Of a stretch of DNA of 64,000 bases, positions 25,102 to 34,148 are shown piece after piece; positions within the stretch are counted from its first letter, which is position 1, and every line of letters begins with the position of its first letter. The translations under genes and the position numbers were made by a program. The notes under the pieces were generated by a model that had not been told where the DNA came from, did not search any database, and saw nothing but the letters and a program-made list of their open reading frames with translations. The stretch lies in NCBI GenBank assembly GCA_963793275.1, contig CAWBZL010000003.1:1550001-1614000 (forward strand), read 5' to 3'. The DNA is from Marinirhabdus sp963793275. GTDB lineage: Bacteria; Bacteroidota; Bacteroidia; Flavobacteriales; Flavobacteriaceae.

Positions 25102-26529
25102 ATGAGCAAAACTGCACTATCGGTTTGGAACAATTGTTTGTCCTTTATTGAAGATAACATTACTTCACAAGCGTACAAAACATGGTTTGAACCAATTAAG
25201 GCGGTGAAGCTTACAGATAATGCGCTTAGCATTCAGGTACCCAGTAAATTTTTCTACGAGTGGCTTGAAGAACATTATGTAAAGATTTTAAAAGTAGCTT
25301 TAACCAAAGAATTAGGTACCCAGGCAAAATTGGTGTACGTAATTAGAATGGAAAACACCTACGACAACAAACAACCTTTTACCGAGAAAATACCAAGCTC
25401 CAACCGTTCCAATGTGCAATCTCAGGAAGTAGACGTACCCATTAAGAACAAAAATCCGGAATTGAAAAACCCGTTTGTGATTCCTGGAATTAGAAATGTA
25501 AAGATTGAGTCTCAACTAAACCCTTCTTATAATTTTGACAATTTCCTGGAAGGTGAATCTAACCGTCTGGCTCGTTCTGCGGGAATGGCTGTTGCGAACA
25601 AGCCTGGTGGGACAAGTTTTAATCCGCTATTGGTTTTTGGCGGTGTTGGATTGGGTAAAACACATTTAGCACACGCAATTGGCGTAGAAATTAAGGATAA
25701 GTATCCGGAAAAAACGGTGCTTTATATTTCAGCTGAAAAATTTACTCAACAATATATTGAGAGCGTAAAGAAAAATAACCGAAACGACTTTATTCACTTT
25801 TATCAAATTATTGATGTTCTAATTGTGGATGATATTCAATTATTATCTGGAAAAGCAGGCACACAAGACGTATTTTTCCACATTTTTAATCATTTACACC
25901 AAAACGGAAAGCAGGTTATTTTAACCAGTGACAAGGCTCCCGTAGATATGATCGATATTGAACAACGCTTATTATCGCGTTTTAAGTGGGGACTTTCAGC
26001 AGAATTGAACCATCCGGATTACGATACCCGCGTAGCCATTATAAAAAACAAACTATACCGTGATGGTGTAGAAATGCCGGAAGAAATTGTAGAATTTTTA
26101 GCAAATAATATCAAGACCAATATTCGTGAACTGGAAGGCGCTATTATTTCATTAATTGCACATTCTTCATTTAATAAGAAAGATATTACCATAGAACTGG
26201 CTAAGAAAATTGTAGACAATTATGTGAAACACACCAAACGTGAAGTTTCTATAGACTATATACAAAAGGTGGTGAGTGAATATTTCCAGATGGATGTGGA
26301 AACACTGCAGTCTAAAACCAGAAAACGTCATATTGTGCAGGCAAGACAACTAGCAATGTTTTTTGCGAAAAAATTTACTAAAGCTTCGTTGGCCTCGATT
26401 GGTTCACAAATAGGACAAAGAGATCACGCGACAGTGTTACACGCTTGTAAAACGGTAGACAATCTTTCCAGTACAGACAAACAGTTTAGAAAGTACGTAG
26501 AGGACCTTCAGAAAAAACTAACGCTTTAA
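25102..26529 (+). CDS. dnaA: chromosomal replication initiator protein DnaA
   Basis: 475 residues. Domain I is at the N-terminus (ALSVWNNCLSFIEDNITSQAYKTWFEPIKA). After a linker comes the AAA+ core with Walker A GGVGLGKTHLAHAIG and Walker B LIVDDIQLLSG. Domain IV ends with the DnaA-box-binding motif GQRDHATVLHACKTV. It opens the origin and can regulate its own gene. The 200 bp upstream hold only one poor DnaA-box-like site (TTGTTCACA), so the origin was not located. A terminator follows. Confidence 0.98.
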   Translation: MSKTALSVWNNCLSFIEDNITSQAYKTWFEPIKAVKLTDNALSIQVPSKFFYEWLEEHYVKILKVALTKELGTQAKLVYVIRMENTYDNKQPFTEKIPSSNRSNVQSQEVDVPIKNKNPELKNPFVIPGIRNVKIESQLNPSYNFDNFLEGESNRLARSAGMAVANKPGGTSFNPLLVFGGVGLGKTHLAHAIGVEIKDKYPEKTVLYISAEKFTQQYIESVKKNNRNDFIHFYQIIDVLIVDDIQLLSGKAGTQDVFFHIFNHLHQNGKQVILTSDKAPVDMIDIEQRLLSRFKWGLSAELNHPDYDTRVAIIKNKLYRDGVEMPEEIVEFLANNIKTNIRELEGAIISLIAHSSFNKKDITIELAKKIVDNYVKHTKREVSIDYIQKVVSEYFQMDVETLQSKTRKRHIVQARQLAMFFAKKFTKASLASIGSQIGQRDHATVLHACKTVDNLSSTDKQFRKYVEDLQKKLTL

Positions 26530-26535
26530 ATATTG

Positions 26536-26562
26536 AATCCTGCTCTTAGCGGGATTTTTTCT
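26536..26562 (+). terminator. terminator of dnaA
   Basis: AATCCTGC and GCGGGATT pair (one G-T) around TCTTA, followed by six T. Confidence 0.8.
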
Positions 26563-26615
26563 TTGTATCATTTTCTAGCACAATCTAGTTTTCAATGGTG
26601 TGTTATCTTTTTAAT

Positions 26616-26963
26616 ATGAGGTACTACGAAAAAGGATTGTATGCGATTGGTTTTACTTCCTTGATTTTTCCGGTCCTAATGATTTTATACTATGTATATG
26701 CAAGTTTTCAAATTGGCTGGATGCCTACCTACGGAAACCCAGATCCTTCCACTCTTGAATCATCGGGTAGTTTTGGTTCTATGATTTTCTTTTTTGCCAT
26801 AATATGGTTTTTTTTATTGTTTGTATGGATCTTGATCGCGGCTATATATTACTATGAAGCAAAAAGAAAAATAGCCTGGAAACCTATTATCTTTTCTTCA
26901 GTAGTTCATTTAATCTGCTTTTGTGTTTTTAATTCAGAAATGGTAAATTGGCTTATAGATTAA
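26616..26963 (+). CDS. small hypothetical membrane protein
   Basis: 115 residues from the ATG at 26616; an ATG at 26595 would add MVCYLFN. Three hydrophobic helices are visible: YAIGFTSLIFPVLMILYYVYA, SMIFFFAIIWFFLLFVWILIAAIYY, and PIIFSSVVHLICFCVF. The loop between the first two carries GWMPTYGNPDPSTL. No family recognised. It lies alone between dnaA and the phosphatase gene. Function unknown. Confidence 0.6.
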   Translation: MRYYEKGLYAIGFTSLIFPVLMILYYVYASFQIGWMPTYGNPDPSTLESSGSFGSMIFFFAIIWFFLLFVWILIAAIYYYEAKRKIAWKPIIFSSVVHLICFCVFNSEMVNWLID

Positions 26964-27024
26964 TTTTATTTAAGACAGTAGTTTAAAATAGAAATCCACG
27001 AGGAATTCAATACATACAAATTTT

Positions 27025-27474
27025 ATGAAAAAAGTTTTAATGGTGTGCCTGGGAAATATTTGCCGTTCTCCTTTGGCCGAAGGTATTTTAAAATCGAAAG
27101 TAAACGCTTCAAAAGTGGAAGTATCATCTGCCGGGACTGGCGGGTGGCATGTGGGTGAACTCCCTGACCCTCGAAGTATTGAAATTGCCCAACAGCACGG
27201 TTTGGACATTACAGACCAACGGGGAAAACAATTTTCTACGTACGATTTTGAGATCTACGACCATATTTTTGTAATGGACACCAGTAATTATCGCGATGTG
27301 ACAAAACTGGCAACATCTGCTTCAGAAAAAGATAAAGTGCAGTTAATCCTGGACGAAACCTTCCCGGGAGAAGATCGAAGCGTTCCGGATCCCTATCACG
27401 GTGGCGACGAAGGTTTTAAGAATGTATATAAGATGTTAGAGAAAGCTTGTACTAAAATTGCTGACCGCTTATAA
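27025..27474 (+). CDS. low-molecular-weight protein-tyrosine phosphatase
   Basis: 149 residues. The catalytic P-loop is CLGNICRSP (Cys8, Arg14), and the general-acid Asp lies in VPDPYHGGDEGF, both at the normal positions of the family. The enzyme removes phosphate from tyrosine in proteins; in bacteria it often acts with tyrosine kinases of polysaccharide export, none of which is in this window. The family has also been reported as arsenate reductase, but the DPYHG motif favours the phosphatase. Confidence 0.93.
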   Translation: MKKVLMVCLGNICRSPLAEGILKSKVNASKVEVSSAGTGGWHVGELPDPRSIEIAQQHGLDITDQRGKQFSTYDFEIYDHIFVMDTSNYRDVTKLATSASEKDKVQLILDETFPGEDRSVPDPYHGGDEGFKNVYKMLEKACTKIADRL

Positions 27475-27520
27475 ATTGTTTCAACAAGTTTTCAGTATAT
27501 TAGTCTTTCAAAATATAGCT

Positions 27521-28897
27521 ATGAAAAAAATACAATTACTACTATTAGTATGCTTTGGAGGTCTTTTCGCAACAGCCCAGGAAATTTTCCTAGAACCATA
27601 CGCATCAGGATTTGACAGTCCTGTAGATTTAAAAAATGCTGGTGACGACCGGCTCTTTGTTGTTGAGCAGGGAGGAGATATAGAGATTATTCAGGCCGAT
27701 GGTTCTGTTAACGCAACATCGTTTTTAGATATATCAGGAAATATTTCCAGCGGAGGTGAGCGGGGGTTGTTAAGTGTTGCTTTCCATCCGGACTATTCCA
27801 ATAACGGTTTCTTCTTCGTAAACTATACCAGACAAGACGGTGGAACCAGAATTTCCAGATTTTCTGTAGACCCTTCAAATCCTGATCTGGCTTTACCGGC
27901 ATCTGAATTAATAATTTTAGAATATTCTCAACCTTTTAGTAATCACAATGGAGGTTGCCTGCAATTTGGCCCCGATGGTTTTCTATATATCGCCTCAGGT
28001 GATGGCGGAAGCGGAGGAGATCCCGGCAACAGAGCACAAAATACTGAGGTGCTTCTGGGAAAACTCTTAAGAATTGATATTGATAACCCGATACCGGGAG
28101 GAACAAATTACAGCATCCCGGCCGATAATCCATTTGCAGGCAATCCATCAAGCGCACAGGAAATATGGGCGTACGGATTAAGAAATCCGTGGAAATTTTC
28201 TTTTGATAGTGCCACAGATGATCTATGGATCGCAGATGTAGGCCAAAACGCTTTTGAAGAAATAAATAAAGTTGGTGCGACCGAAGCCGGTCTTAATTAT
28301 GGTTGGAGATGTTATGAAGCATCTACTATTTTTAATAATGCTGGCTGTCCACCCGCAGGAGATCTTACGTTTCCAATAGCAGAATATCCTCATTCTGAAG
28401 GACAGTCCATTACAGGTGGTTATGTATACCGCGGAACTGATTTCCCTGCGATGGAAGGTTTATATTTCTTTGCAGATTTTATCTCAGGACTTGTAGGCTC
28501 TATAAACCCAAGTGGAGTATACGAAGATTACGGTTCTTTAGGAGGTAACTGGGCTACTTTTGGCGTCGACAATAGTAACGAACTTTATATTGCTGGGTTT
28601 AATGGTGTTATTTCGAGAGTAACCGCTCCAATTATCTTTGGAATCGACGATCAGGATAACAGTACTTTTATGGTATACCCTAATCCGGCAGAAGATACTG
28701 TAAATCTTAAACTTACGAACGACACAATCTCTTCTCTAACACTATTGGATATGAAAGGTAGTGTTCTTTTTACTGAAGAAGCCTTAAGCGTCTCACAAAA
28801 AGAACTAAATGTTGCAAACCTGTCACAAGGTGTTTATTTGCTGAAATTAACAACGCAAAATAATAGTACGCACATTAAAAAATTGGTGATAGAATAA
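27521..28897 (+). CDS. secreted PQQ-dependent sugar dehydrogenase (GSDH family) with T9SS sorting domain
   Basis: 458 residues from the ATG at 27521, which opens a signal peptide (MKKIQLLLLVCFGGLFATAQ). The body is a six-bladed propeller of the glucose/sorbosone dehydrogenase family: DRLFVVEQGGDIEI, RGLLSVAFHPDY, FSNHNGGCLQFGPDG, SGDGGSGGDPGNRAQN, ADVGQNAFEEIN. The last ~75 residues (MVYPNPAEDTVNLKL ... THIKKLVIE) are a T9SS type A sorting domain. Sugar oxidation at the cell surface is inferred; the cofactor is assumed from the family. Confidence 0.88.
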   Translation: MKKIQLLLLVCFGGLFATAQEIFLEPYASGFDSPVDLKNAGDDRLFVVEQGGDIEIIQADGSVNATSFLDISGNISSGGERGLLSVAFHPDYSNNGFFFVNYTRQDGGTRISRFSVDPSNPDLALPASELIILEYSQPFSNHNGGCLQFGPDGFLYIASGDGGSGGDPGNRAQNTEVLLGKLLRIDIDNPIPGGTNYSIPADNPFAGNPSSAQEIWAYGLRNPWKFSFDSATDDLWIADVGQNAFEEINKVGATEAGLNYGWRCYEASTIFNNAGCPPAGDLTFPIAEYPHSEGQSITGGYVYRGTDFPAMEGLYFFADFISGLVGSINPSGVYEDYGSLGGNWATFGVDNSNELYIAGFNGVISRVTAPIIFGIDDQDNSTFMVYPNPAEDTVNLKLTNDTISSLTLLDMKGSVLFTEEALSVSQKELNVANLSQGVYLLKLTTQNNSTHIKKLVIE

Positions 28898-28903
28898 AAA
28901 CTT

Positions 28904-29617
28904 ATGAATTTAAAAAAGGGAAACTTATATTTAATTCCTTGTACACTGGGAGATACTCCACCTTTGGAAGTATTGCCCTTATTGGTTAAAAAGGCTGTGG
29001 AAGAAATAGACTATTACATTGTGGAGCACGAGAAGAATGCAAGAAGATTTATAAAAAGTATTTCTCCCCGAAAGTCGCAACCTGACTTGCATTTTAGCCA
29101 AATCAATAAATTTACGGACGAAGCTGAAATACCTACCATGCTCTCCCCGTGTCACGATGGTTTTGACATAGGTGTGCTTAGCGATGCAGGATGTCCCGGC
29201 GTTGCAGATCCCGGAGCGCTTGCAGTGGCTGCAGCTCACAGACAAGGTATTAGCGTAGTTCCGTTAGTAGGGCCTTCTTCTATCTTATTGGCATTAATGG
29301 CCAGTGGATTTAATGGTCAAAATTTTGCTTTCAATGGCTATTTGCCCATAGACAAGCGAGAACGAAAACAGGAAATTAAACGTTTGGAGCGAATTTCCGG
29401 TGAGCTCAATCAGTCGCAACTTTTTATTGAAACGCCGTATCGTAACAATCAGTTATTGGAAAGTATTTTGACCACGGTTATGCCTGGCACCCAACTTTGT
29501 GTAGCGTGTGACATTACCTTACCTACTGAATATATTCGAACAATGCCAGCTTCGGTATGGAGTAAAACAAAAGTGGATCTCAATAAGAGACCCACTATTT
29601 TTATTATTCAGAAATAA
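28904..29617 (+). CDS. SAM-dependent methyltransferase of the tetrapyrrole-methylase (RsmI-like) family
   Basis: 237 residues. The N-terminal GNLYLIPCTLGD, the motif DIGVLSDAGCPGVADPGA and the PLVGPSSILLALMASGFNGQNFAFNGYLP segment match the RsmI branch, whose E. coli member methylates the ribose of C1402 in 16S rRNA. This flavobacterial form is shorter than RsmI and may have a different RNA target. It begins six bases after the dehydrogenase stop and may be read through from it. Confidence 0.85.
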   Translation: MNLKKGNLYLIPCTLGDTPPLEVLPLLVKKAVEEIDYYIVEHEKNARRFIKSISPRKSQPDLHFSQINKFTDEAEIPTMLSPCHDGFDIGVLSDAGCPGVADPGALAVAAAHRQGISVVPLVGPSSILLALMASGFNGQNFAFNGYLPIDKRERKQEIKRLERISGELNQSQLFIETPYRNNQLLESILTTVMPGTQLCVACDITLPTEYIRTMPASVWSKTKVDLNKRPTIFIIQK

Positions 29618-29655
29618 GAAAGCGACTAAAATTTAACTTTCGCTTTTTGATTCGG
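29618..29655. terminator. bidirectional terminator between convergent genes
   Basis: AAAGCGA (29619-29625) and TCGCTTT (29640-29646) pair around an AT-rich loop, with T-rich ends in both directions. Part of the stem lies in the last codons of the minus-strand gene. Confidence 0.6.
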
Positions 29656-30276
29656 TTGGATAAATGACGTATCATACCCGGAAAACTTTTTAAGATAATG
29701 CCCGATAGAAGATCCAAAGGCATCACTGAAACCTATAGCACCGCCGCTTCTTAGGTATTTTTTTACGTTTCCAGCACCAGCAAGATGTGCCGCGGCTAAA
29801 ATTCCAGACTCGGTTATATGTACTCCACCTACATTTCTACCCACGTAACGCTTTATATCGCGTCTTAAGATCCATTTATTTCTGGAAGTGTGGGCAGCAA
29901 AAGCTGCTTCCTGTAACTTAGAATCCTTCATAAAACGATCTGCACTGGTAATGCCTATCATTTTTAAGGTATTAATGTTGAATTGATATTTTCCTAAATA
30001 TCCAAATTCATTAATTGTAGCATAGTCGCCTCTGGATTCTTTAAAACCCAGTGCTTCTTTAAAGCCAACATATGTCTTTCCAAGAAATAACTGATAATTA
30101 CCAGTAATTTCAGGAATTTTTACTTCAACTTCATCAAAATTTGGTACGTTGTAGTAAAGATCCAATCCTTCCGAAGAAAACATAGACACAGTGCTATCTT
30201 TCTTAAAGGAAAATCCTGTTGCAGTTACTAGAACCACAAATAATAGGACGCCAATTTGTAAAAGTTTTACTCTCAT
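29626..30276 (-). CDS. secreted lysozyme/lytic-transglycosylase-like protein, paralogue A
   Basis: 216 residues from the ATG at 30276; the frame runs further upstream, but this start gives a signal peptide (MRVKLLQIGVLLFVVLVTATGFSF). The pattern ESRGDYATINEFGYLGKYQFNINTLKMIGI, then AAHLAGAGNVKKYLRSGG and GYD, is that of small lysozyme-fold murein hydrolases (catalytic Glu in ESRG, then G-x-x-G-x-Y-Q-F). It is a tandem paralogue of the next gene. Cleavage of peptidoglycan is inferred. Annotation pipelines sometimes call such proteins LysM peptidoglycan-binding, but no LysM repeat was seen. Confidence 0.75.
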   Translation of the reverse strand: MRVKLLQIGVLLFVVLVTATGFSFKKDSTVSMFSSEGLDLYYNVPNFDEVEVKIPEITGNYQLFLGKTYVGFKEALGFKESRGDYATINEFGYLGKYQFNINTLKMIGITSADRFMKDSKLQEAAFAAHTSRNKWILRRDIKRYVGRNVGGVHITESGILAAAHLAGAGNVKKYLRSGGAIGFSDAFGSSIGHYLKKFSGYDTSFIQPNQKAKVKF

Positions 30277-30324
30277 ATTTTGTTGAATACTAGATAGCTG
30301 TAGACTATCTAAAATTTCAGCGTG

Positions 30325-30332
30325 CAAAAATA
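30325..30332 (-). promoter_or_regulatory. candidate -7 promoter element of lysozyme-like paralogue A
   Basis: The minus strand reads TATTTTTG, 48 nt upstream of the ATG at 30276. Confidence 0.4.
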
Positions 30333-30504
30333 CACTTTTTTTTACAAACTTGATATTCAGTATGTTAAATTATGTTAAAGAACGTTTTTTGAAGAAAACA
30401 ATAGCGAACTAGCCGTGTTAAAATCATACAATAATAACAAAGAAAGTTGCGTATTAGTATGAATTACGCATAAATATATTAACTAAGTTATGAACCACAT
30501 AAAA

Positions 30505-30537
30505 TGAAAAAAGCCAGGCTTGTCAACCCGGCTTTTT
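30505..30537 (-). terminator. terminator of lysozyme-like paralogue B
   Basis: AAGCCGGG and CCTGGCTT pair (one G-U) on the minus strand, followed by a T run, seven bases beyond the stop codon. Confidence 0.8.
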
Positions 30538-30543
30538 CAATAA

Positions 30544-31191
30544 TTATAGTGTCACCCTTGCGTTATTATCTGGAGTAATTGATGACAAATCATATCCACC
30601 AAAACGCTTCATGTACTTCGTAATTGGTACATTATTAGCATCGGCAAAGACATTTGTGCCATCAGATTCCAGAAACTTAATTACGTTTCCGGCACCTCCA
30701 AGATGCGCTGCAGCAATAATGCCAGATTCGGTTATTTGAACACCAGAAATTCGTTGGCCACGGTATTTAGCAATGTAATCTTTAAGAACCCATTTGTTTA
30801 AAGAAATCAACTTTTCAAAAGCTTCTTCCTGTAATTCTGGGTTGTTTAAAAATCTTCTTTTGCTATTTACACCTACCCATTTAAGGGCAGACCAACCAAA
30901 CTGATACTTTCCTACATAACCTAATCTATTTACAGCTTTATAATTACCACTGCTTTCTGAAAAGCCGAGGTCCTTAGTAAACCCAAGGTATGACTTCCCG
31001 AGAAATGGAACTCCCATTTTCGGGTTCATATTTACTTCAAATTCATAGGGAACATAGGATATTTCCCCTATTGTTTTGGAAATAAATATAGAACTGCTAT
31101 TACGTTCCTCTTTTTTGAAAGGAGAAAAACCTAATGCTATAAATGAAGCAATTAGGAGCAGCACAGACAATTTCACAAAACGATTTATCAT
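30544..31191 (-). CDS. secreted lysozyme/lytic-transglycosylase-like protein, paralogue B
   Basis: 215 residues, with a signal peptide (MINRFVKLSVLLLIASFIALGFSPF). It matches paralogue A along its length: FLGKSYLGFTKDLGFSESSGNYKAVNRLGYVGKYQFG, AAHLGGAGNVIKFLESDG, KYMKRFGGYD. The likely catalytic Glu is in SESSGNY. The two genes keep a shared spacing of motifs but have diverged strongly, so the duplication is old. It has its own terminator and a -7 element 64 nt upstream. Confidence 0.75.
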   Translation of the reverse strand: MINRFVKLSVLLLIASFIALGFSPFKKEERNSSSIFISKTIGEISYVPYEFEVNMNPKMGVPFLGKSYLGFTKDLGFSESSGNYKAVNRLGYVGKYQFGWSALKWVGVNSKRRFLNNPELQEEAFEKLISLNKWVLKDYIAKYRGQRISGVQITESGIIAAAHLGGAGNVIKFLESDGTNVFADANNVPITKYMKRFGGYDLSSITPDNNARVTL

Positions 31192-31560
31192 GTTTTATTT
31201 ATTTTAGTTATAATTATTGCCCAATAGCTAAGTGCTAAAGGGAAATTCCCAAAACAAACATAAAATTGTAGCTAGCAAAATATGCTTGCTAAATGGCTTT
31301 ATGAAATAAGTTTTAATGTCAAAGAACTTAATACTTTGCTGTTGCTCTTTAGACGCAACTAGTTAAATATAAGCATCGTAAGTACTTTTAAAGACCACTT
31401 AACAGTCTTTAACCCAAGGATTAATAAAGGTTTAACTAAAAGTAAAGTATCAAAAAACACCTTATAAATGTGTACATTCCCACTCCTTTGAATAGAGTAG
31501 TTTTTCAAAAAGCTGAAGAGTTGAATGAGCTGAAAACAAATTTTAAAATGTAATATAAGA
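31192..31560. other. gene-free 369-bp interval between lysozyme-like paralogue B and mltG
   Basis: It holds a minus-strand -7 element TATGTTTG (31255-31262) for paralogue B and a perfect palindrome GGGAAATTCCC (31240-31250) at the predicted transcription start. There is also an inverted repeat TAGCAA/TTGCTA (31273-31291) where a regulator might bind. No open frame of note and no terminator for mltG was recognised. Confidence 0.5.
31255..31262 (-). promoter_or_regulatory. candidate -7 promoter element of lysozyme-like paralogue B
   Basis: The minus strand reads TATGTTTG, with the palindrome GGGAAATTCCC just downstream at the predicted start of transcription. Confidence 0.45.
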
Positions 31561-32604
31561 TTACCTATTCACTCCCTGTTGAGAGATCCAGCGTACATAT
31601 TCGGCTTTATTACGATTGTGTTGCGCGAGAGTTTTTGCAAATTTATGGTATCCAAAATTTTGCACATTAGCGACAAAGTAATAATAGTCGTGCTTTTCAT
31701 AATTTAACACTGCATCTATTGCAGTAATATCTGGCATAGCAATGGGTCCCGGTGGCACGCCTGCGTATTTATAGGTATTATACGGAGAGTCCAGTTCCAG
31801 ATCTACATAAAGCACCCGTTTAATGATCTGATCGAAGTTTCTTTCTGCGCGTTTCTTAGCATAAATTACTGTAGGATCTGCCTGTAATAACATTCCGCTT
31901 TGCAACCTGTTTATATATACACCCGCAACTCTTGGTCGTTCCTCTATTTTTGCTGTTTCTTTTTGAACAATTGCCGCCAACGATGTTACCTGCATAGGTG
32001 TTAGGTTTAATTTCTTTGCTTTGGCTAATCGTTTCTCATTCCAGAATCGTTTGTATTCCAGCGCCATTTTATCACGAAATCCTTCGGCTGTAGTGTTCCA
32101 GTAAAATTCATACGTATTAGGCACAAACAGCCCAAGTGCAGTATGTTCGTTTAGCTTGTTTTTAGCTAAAAAAGTTTCATCTCTAAAGGCATTTATAAGT
32201 GAAAGACTATCTGCCTCTATCTGATTTGATATAGCTCCCGCGAGATTTTCCAGGCGTTCCTGATTGTTAAATTTCACTTTGATTGGTGTATTCCCACTTC
32301 GTACGGAATTGATAATGTCATTATTATTCATCCCTTTTTTAATAATGTAATGACCAGGTTTTATGTTATTTACATATCCTTTTTTATTGGCAACTGCACT
32401 AAAAGTCTCTATATCTTTTAAGAGTGGCTCCAGCTCCTGTAAAACATCATTGTAGGTTGCGTTTGTTGGAATATAAACGTGTGCCTCTTTATTATTAAAA
32501 GCGGTATTAGGCACTAGTACCGTTGAATAAACATAATACGCAAAAACAGCCATTCCAACGAGGCCAAGTAGTAAAACTGCGACTAAAATTTTCTTAATAT
32601 ACAT
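31561..32604 (-). CDS. mltG: endolytic murein transglycosylase MltG
   Basis: 347 residues. One N-terminal membrane helix (KKILVAVLLLGLVGMAVFAYYVYS) is followed by a LysM-like region and the YceG catalytic domain. The catalytic Glu is in SLAAIVQKETAKIEERPRVAGVYINRL, and the conserved LQADPTVIYA and SPYNTYKYAGVPPGPI segments follow. It cuts nascent glycan strands in the periplasm and so sets their length. It follows dapF and a GNAT gene on the same strand with a 106-nt gap. Confidence 0.95.
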   Translation of the reverse strand: MYIKKILVAVLLLGLVGMAVFAYYVYSTVLVPNTAFNNKEAHVYIPTNATYNDVLQELEPLLKDIETFSAVANKKGYVNNIKPGHYIIKKGMNNNDIINSVRSGNTPIKVKFNNQERLENLAGAISNQIEADSLSLINAFRDETFLAKNKLNEHTALGLFVPNTYEFYWNTTAEGFRDKMALEYKRFWNEKRLAKAKKLNLTPMQVTSLAAIVQKETAKIEERPRVAGVYINRLQSGMLLQADPTVIYAKKRAERNFDQIIKRVLYVDLELDSPYNTYKYAGVPPGPIAMPDITAIDAVLNYEKHDYYYFVANVQNFGYHKFAKTLAQHNRNKAEYVRWISQQGVNR

Positions 32605-32710
32605 ATTCTGATTTACGATTTTTAAAATTTAAGCAAAATGAAAGGTTGCTGAGGATTTTCCCTAAAATTGCTACAAATAATTTTAAGTGAATAGAAGTAA
32701 CATTTATTTT

Positions 32711-33235
32711 CTAGCAAATAAGTTGGTAAAAAACTTCATCTTTAAATCCTTTTTCTGAAAGGATCCAATCTTTCTTAATTCCCGATTTTTTATAGCCAGC
32801 TTTTTCAAATAAAGCAATACTCCTGTCATTATCTGCTGAAATATTAGCGTACAACTGATGTATCTTTAAATGGACCTTAGCATAGTTTTCCATGAGCTTT
32901 AAAGCTTCGGCTGCGTACCCTTTTCCCCGATCTTTGGTATCAAAAATAAGAATACCCACTCCAACGCGCCTATGTCTTGGCTCAAAATCGAACAAATCTA
33001 TAAATCCAACCGTTTTTTGTTCTTCCGCAGTACAAATTACCAGACGTAGTTGCTTCGCTTCATAAATATCCTGATGAGAATTATCCAGATATTGTTTCAA
33101 TATATACTTCGAAAAAGGCTTGGTGGTATTGCTTACTTCCCACACATGCTCGTCGTTTTCTAACTGATACAGAAAATCCAGATCGGTTGGCTCTAACGCT
33201 CTCAGATACATTAAGTCACCTTGTAATGTCTTCAT
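32711..33235 (-). CDS. GNAT-family N-acetyltransferase (RimJ/RimL-like)
   Basis: 174 residues. The start LQGDLMYLRALEPTDLDFLYQLENDEHVW, the strand VGILIFDTKDRGKGYAAEALKLMENYA (acetyl-CoA loop DRGKGYA) and the ending NDRSIALFEKAGYKKSG are typical of RimJ/RimL-type enzymes. The substrate is unknown; small-molecule or N-terminal acetylation is possible. It begins one base after the dapF stop, so the two are almost certainly co-transcribed, with mltG behind. Confidence 0.87.
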   Translation of the reverse strand: MKTLQGDLMYLRALEPTDLDFLYQLENDEHVWEVSNTTKPFSKYILKQYLDNSHQDIYEAKQLRLVICTAEEQKTVGFIDLFDFEPRHRRVGVGILIFDTKDRGKGYAAEALKLMENYAKVHLKIHQLYANISADNDRSIALFEKAGYKKSGIKKDWILSEKGFKDEVFYQLIC

Positions 33236-33236
33236 A

Positions 33237-34013
33237 CTATACCGTTATAAGTCCTTTAAAAACCTGTGTCGCCGGGCCAATTAGAAATATATTTTCGTAG
33301 CCGTTTTCAGATTTGCTGAATATAATTTGCAACGTACCTCCAGGTTGTTGTAAGGTTACTTTTTCTTCTGTTGCTTTTCCGGTTGCGTGCATCGCCAAAG
33401 CAACGGCAGTAACTCCTGTTCCACAGCTTAATGTTTCATCTTCCACACCTCGTTCATACGTTCTTACGGCAAACATATTTTGCGAAATTTCCTCCACAAA
33501 ATTCACATTAGCACCTGCTGCGCCATATATTTCATTTCGAATGCTTCGACCCGCTGTAACTACAGCATAATCTGGTAAATTTTGAACCAATTGTACGTGG
33601 TGTGGAGAACCGGTATTTAAGAATATAAACTCCTTTTCAATGCTAATGTCAGCAACATCGCTCATTTTTAAATATACGAGTTCGTTTTCAATTTTAGCTT
33701 CGTGAAACCCGTCAATTGCCTCAAAGGTTGCGTTGTTGCCAATAATCCCGAGAAAATTGGCGAAGTGAGTAATACACCTTCCTCCGTTGCCACACATACT
33801 GCTTATATTTCCATCGGCATTGTAATACACCATCTTAAAATCTGCCGTAGGATGTTCTTCCAAAAGGATAAGTCCGTCTGCTCCTATGCCAAATTTTCGG
33901 TCACAAAGCTGCGCGACCATTTTGGTATTGTTTTTGGAGAATATTGCCTGACGATTATCTACAAGTATAAAGTCGTTACCCGTACCTTGATATTTATAAA
34001 ACTGAAGTTCCAT
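33237..34013 (-). CDS. dapF: diaminopimelate epimerase
   Basis: 258 residues. It converts LL- to meso-diaminopimelate for lysine and peptidoglycan. Both catalytic cysteines are visible: SSMCGNGGRCITHFA (first) and LSCGTGVTAVALA (second). The start MELQFYKYQGTGNDFILVDNR is standard. A TACATTTG element ends five bases before the ATG, suggesting a leaderless message for the dapF-GNAT-mltG run. Its pairing with mltG puts precursor supply and glycan trimming together. Confidence 0.96.
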   Translation of the reverse strand: MELQFYKYQGTGNDFILVDNRQAIFSKNNTKMVAQLCDRKFGIGADGLILLEEHPTADFKMVYYNADGNISSMCGNGGRCITHFANFLGIIGNNATFEAIDGFHEAKIENELVYLKMSDVADISIEKEFIFLNTGSPHHVQLVQNLPDYAVVTAGRSIRNEIYGAAGANVNFVEEISQNMFAVRTYERGVEDETLSCGTGVTAVALAMHATGKATEEKVTLQQPGGTLQIIFSKSENGYENIFLIGPATQVFKGLITV

Positions 34014-34018
34014 GAGCG

Positions 34019-34026
34019 CAAATGTA
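34019..34026 (-). promoter_or_regulatory. candidate -7 promoter element of dapF
   Basis: The minus strand reads TACATTTG, with five bases to the ATG at 34013. No clear -33 TTG. Confidence 0.45.
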
Positions 34027-34148
34027 CAAATTGCCTAGTTGTGTCATTAAGTTTTATAGCTGTTAAATGTGCGTTAAATACGAAATTAAAATACAATAGT
34101 CTCGTCTTATTGAATGTTATCTAAGTATAATTAAAATTTTAAAGCATT

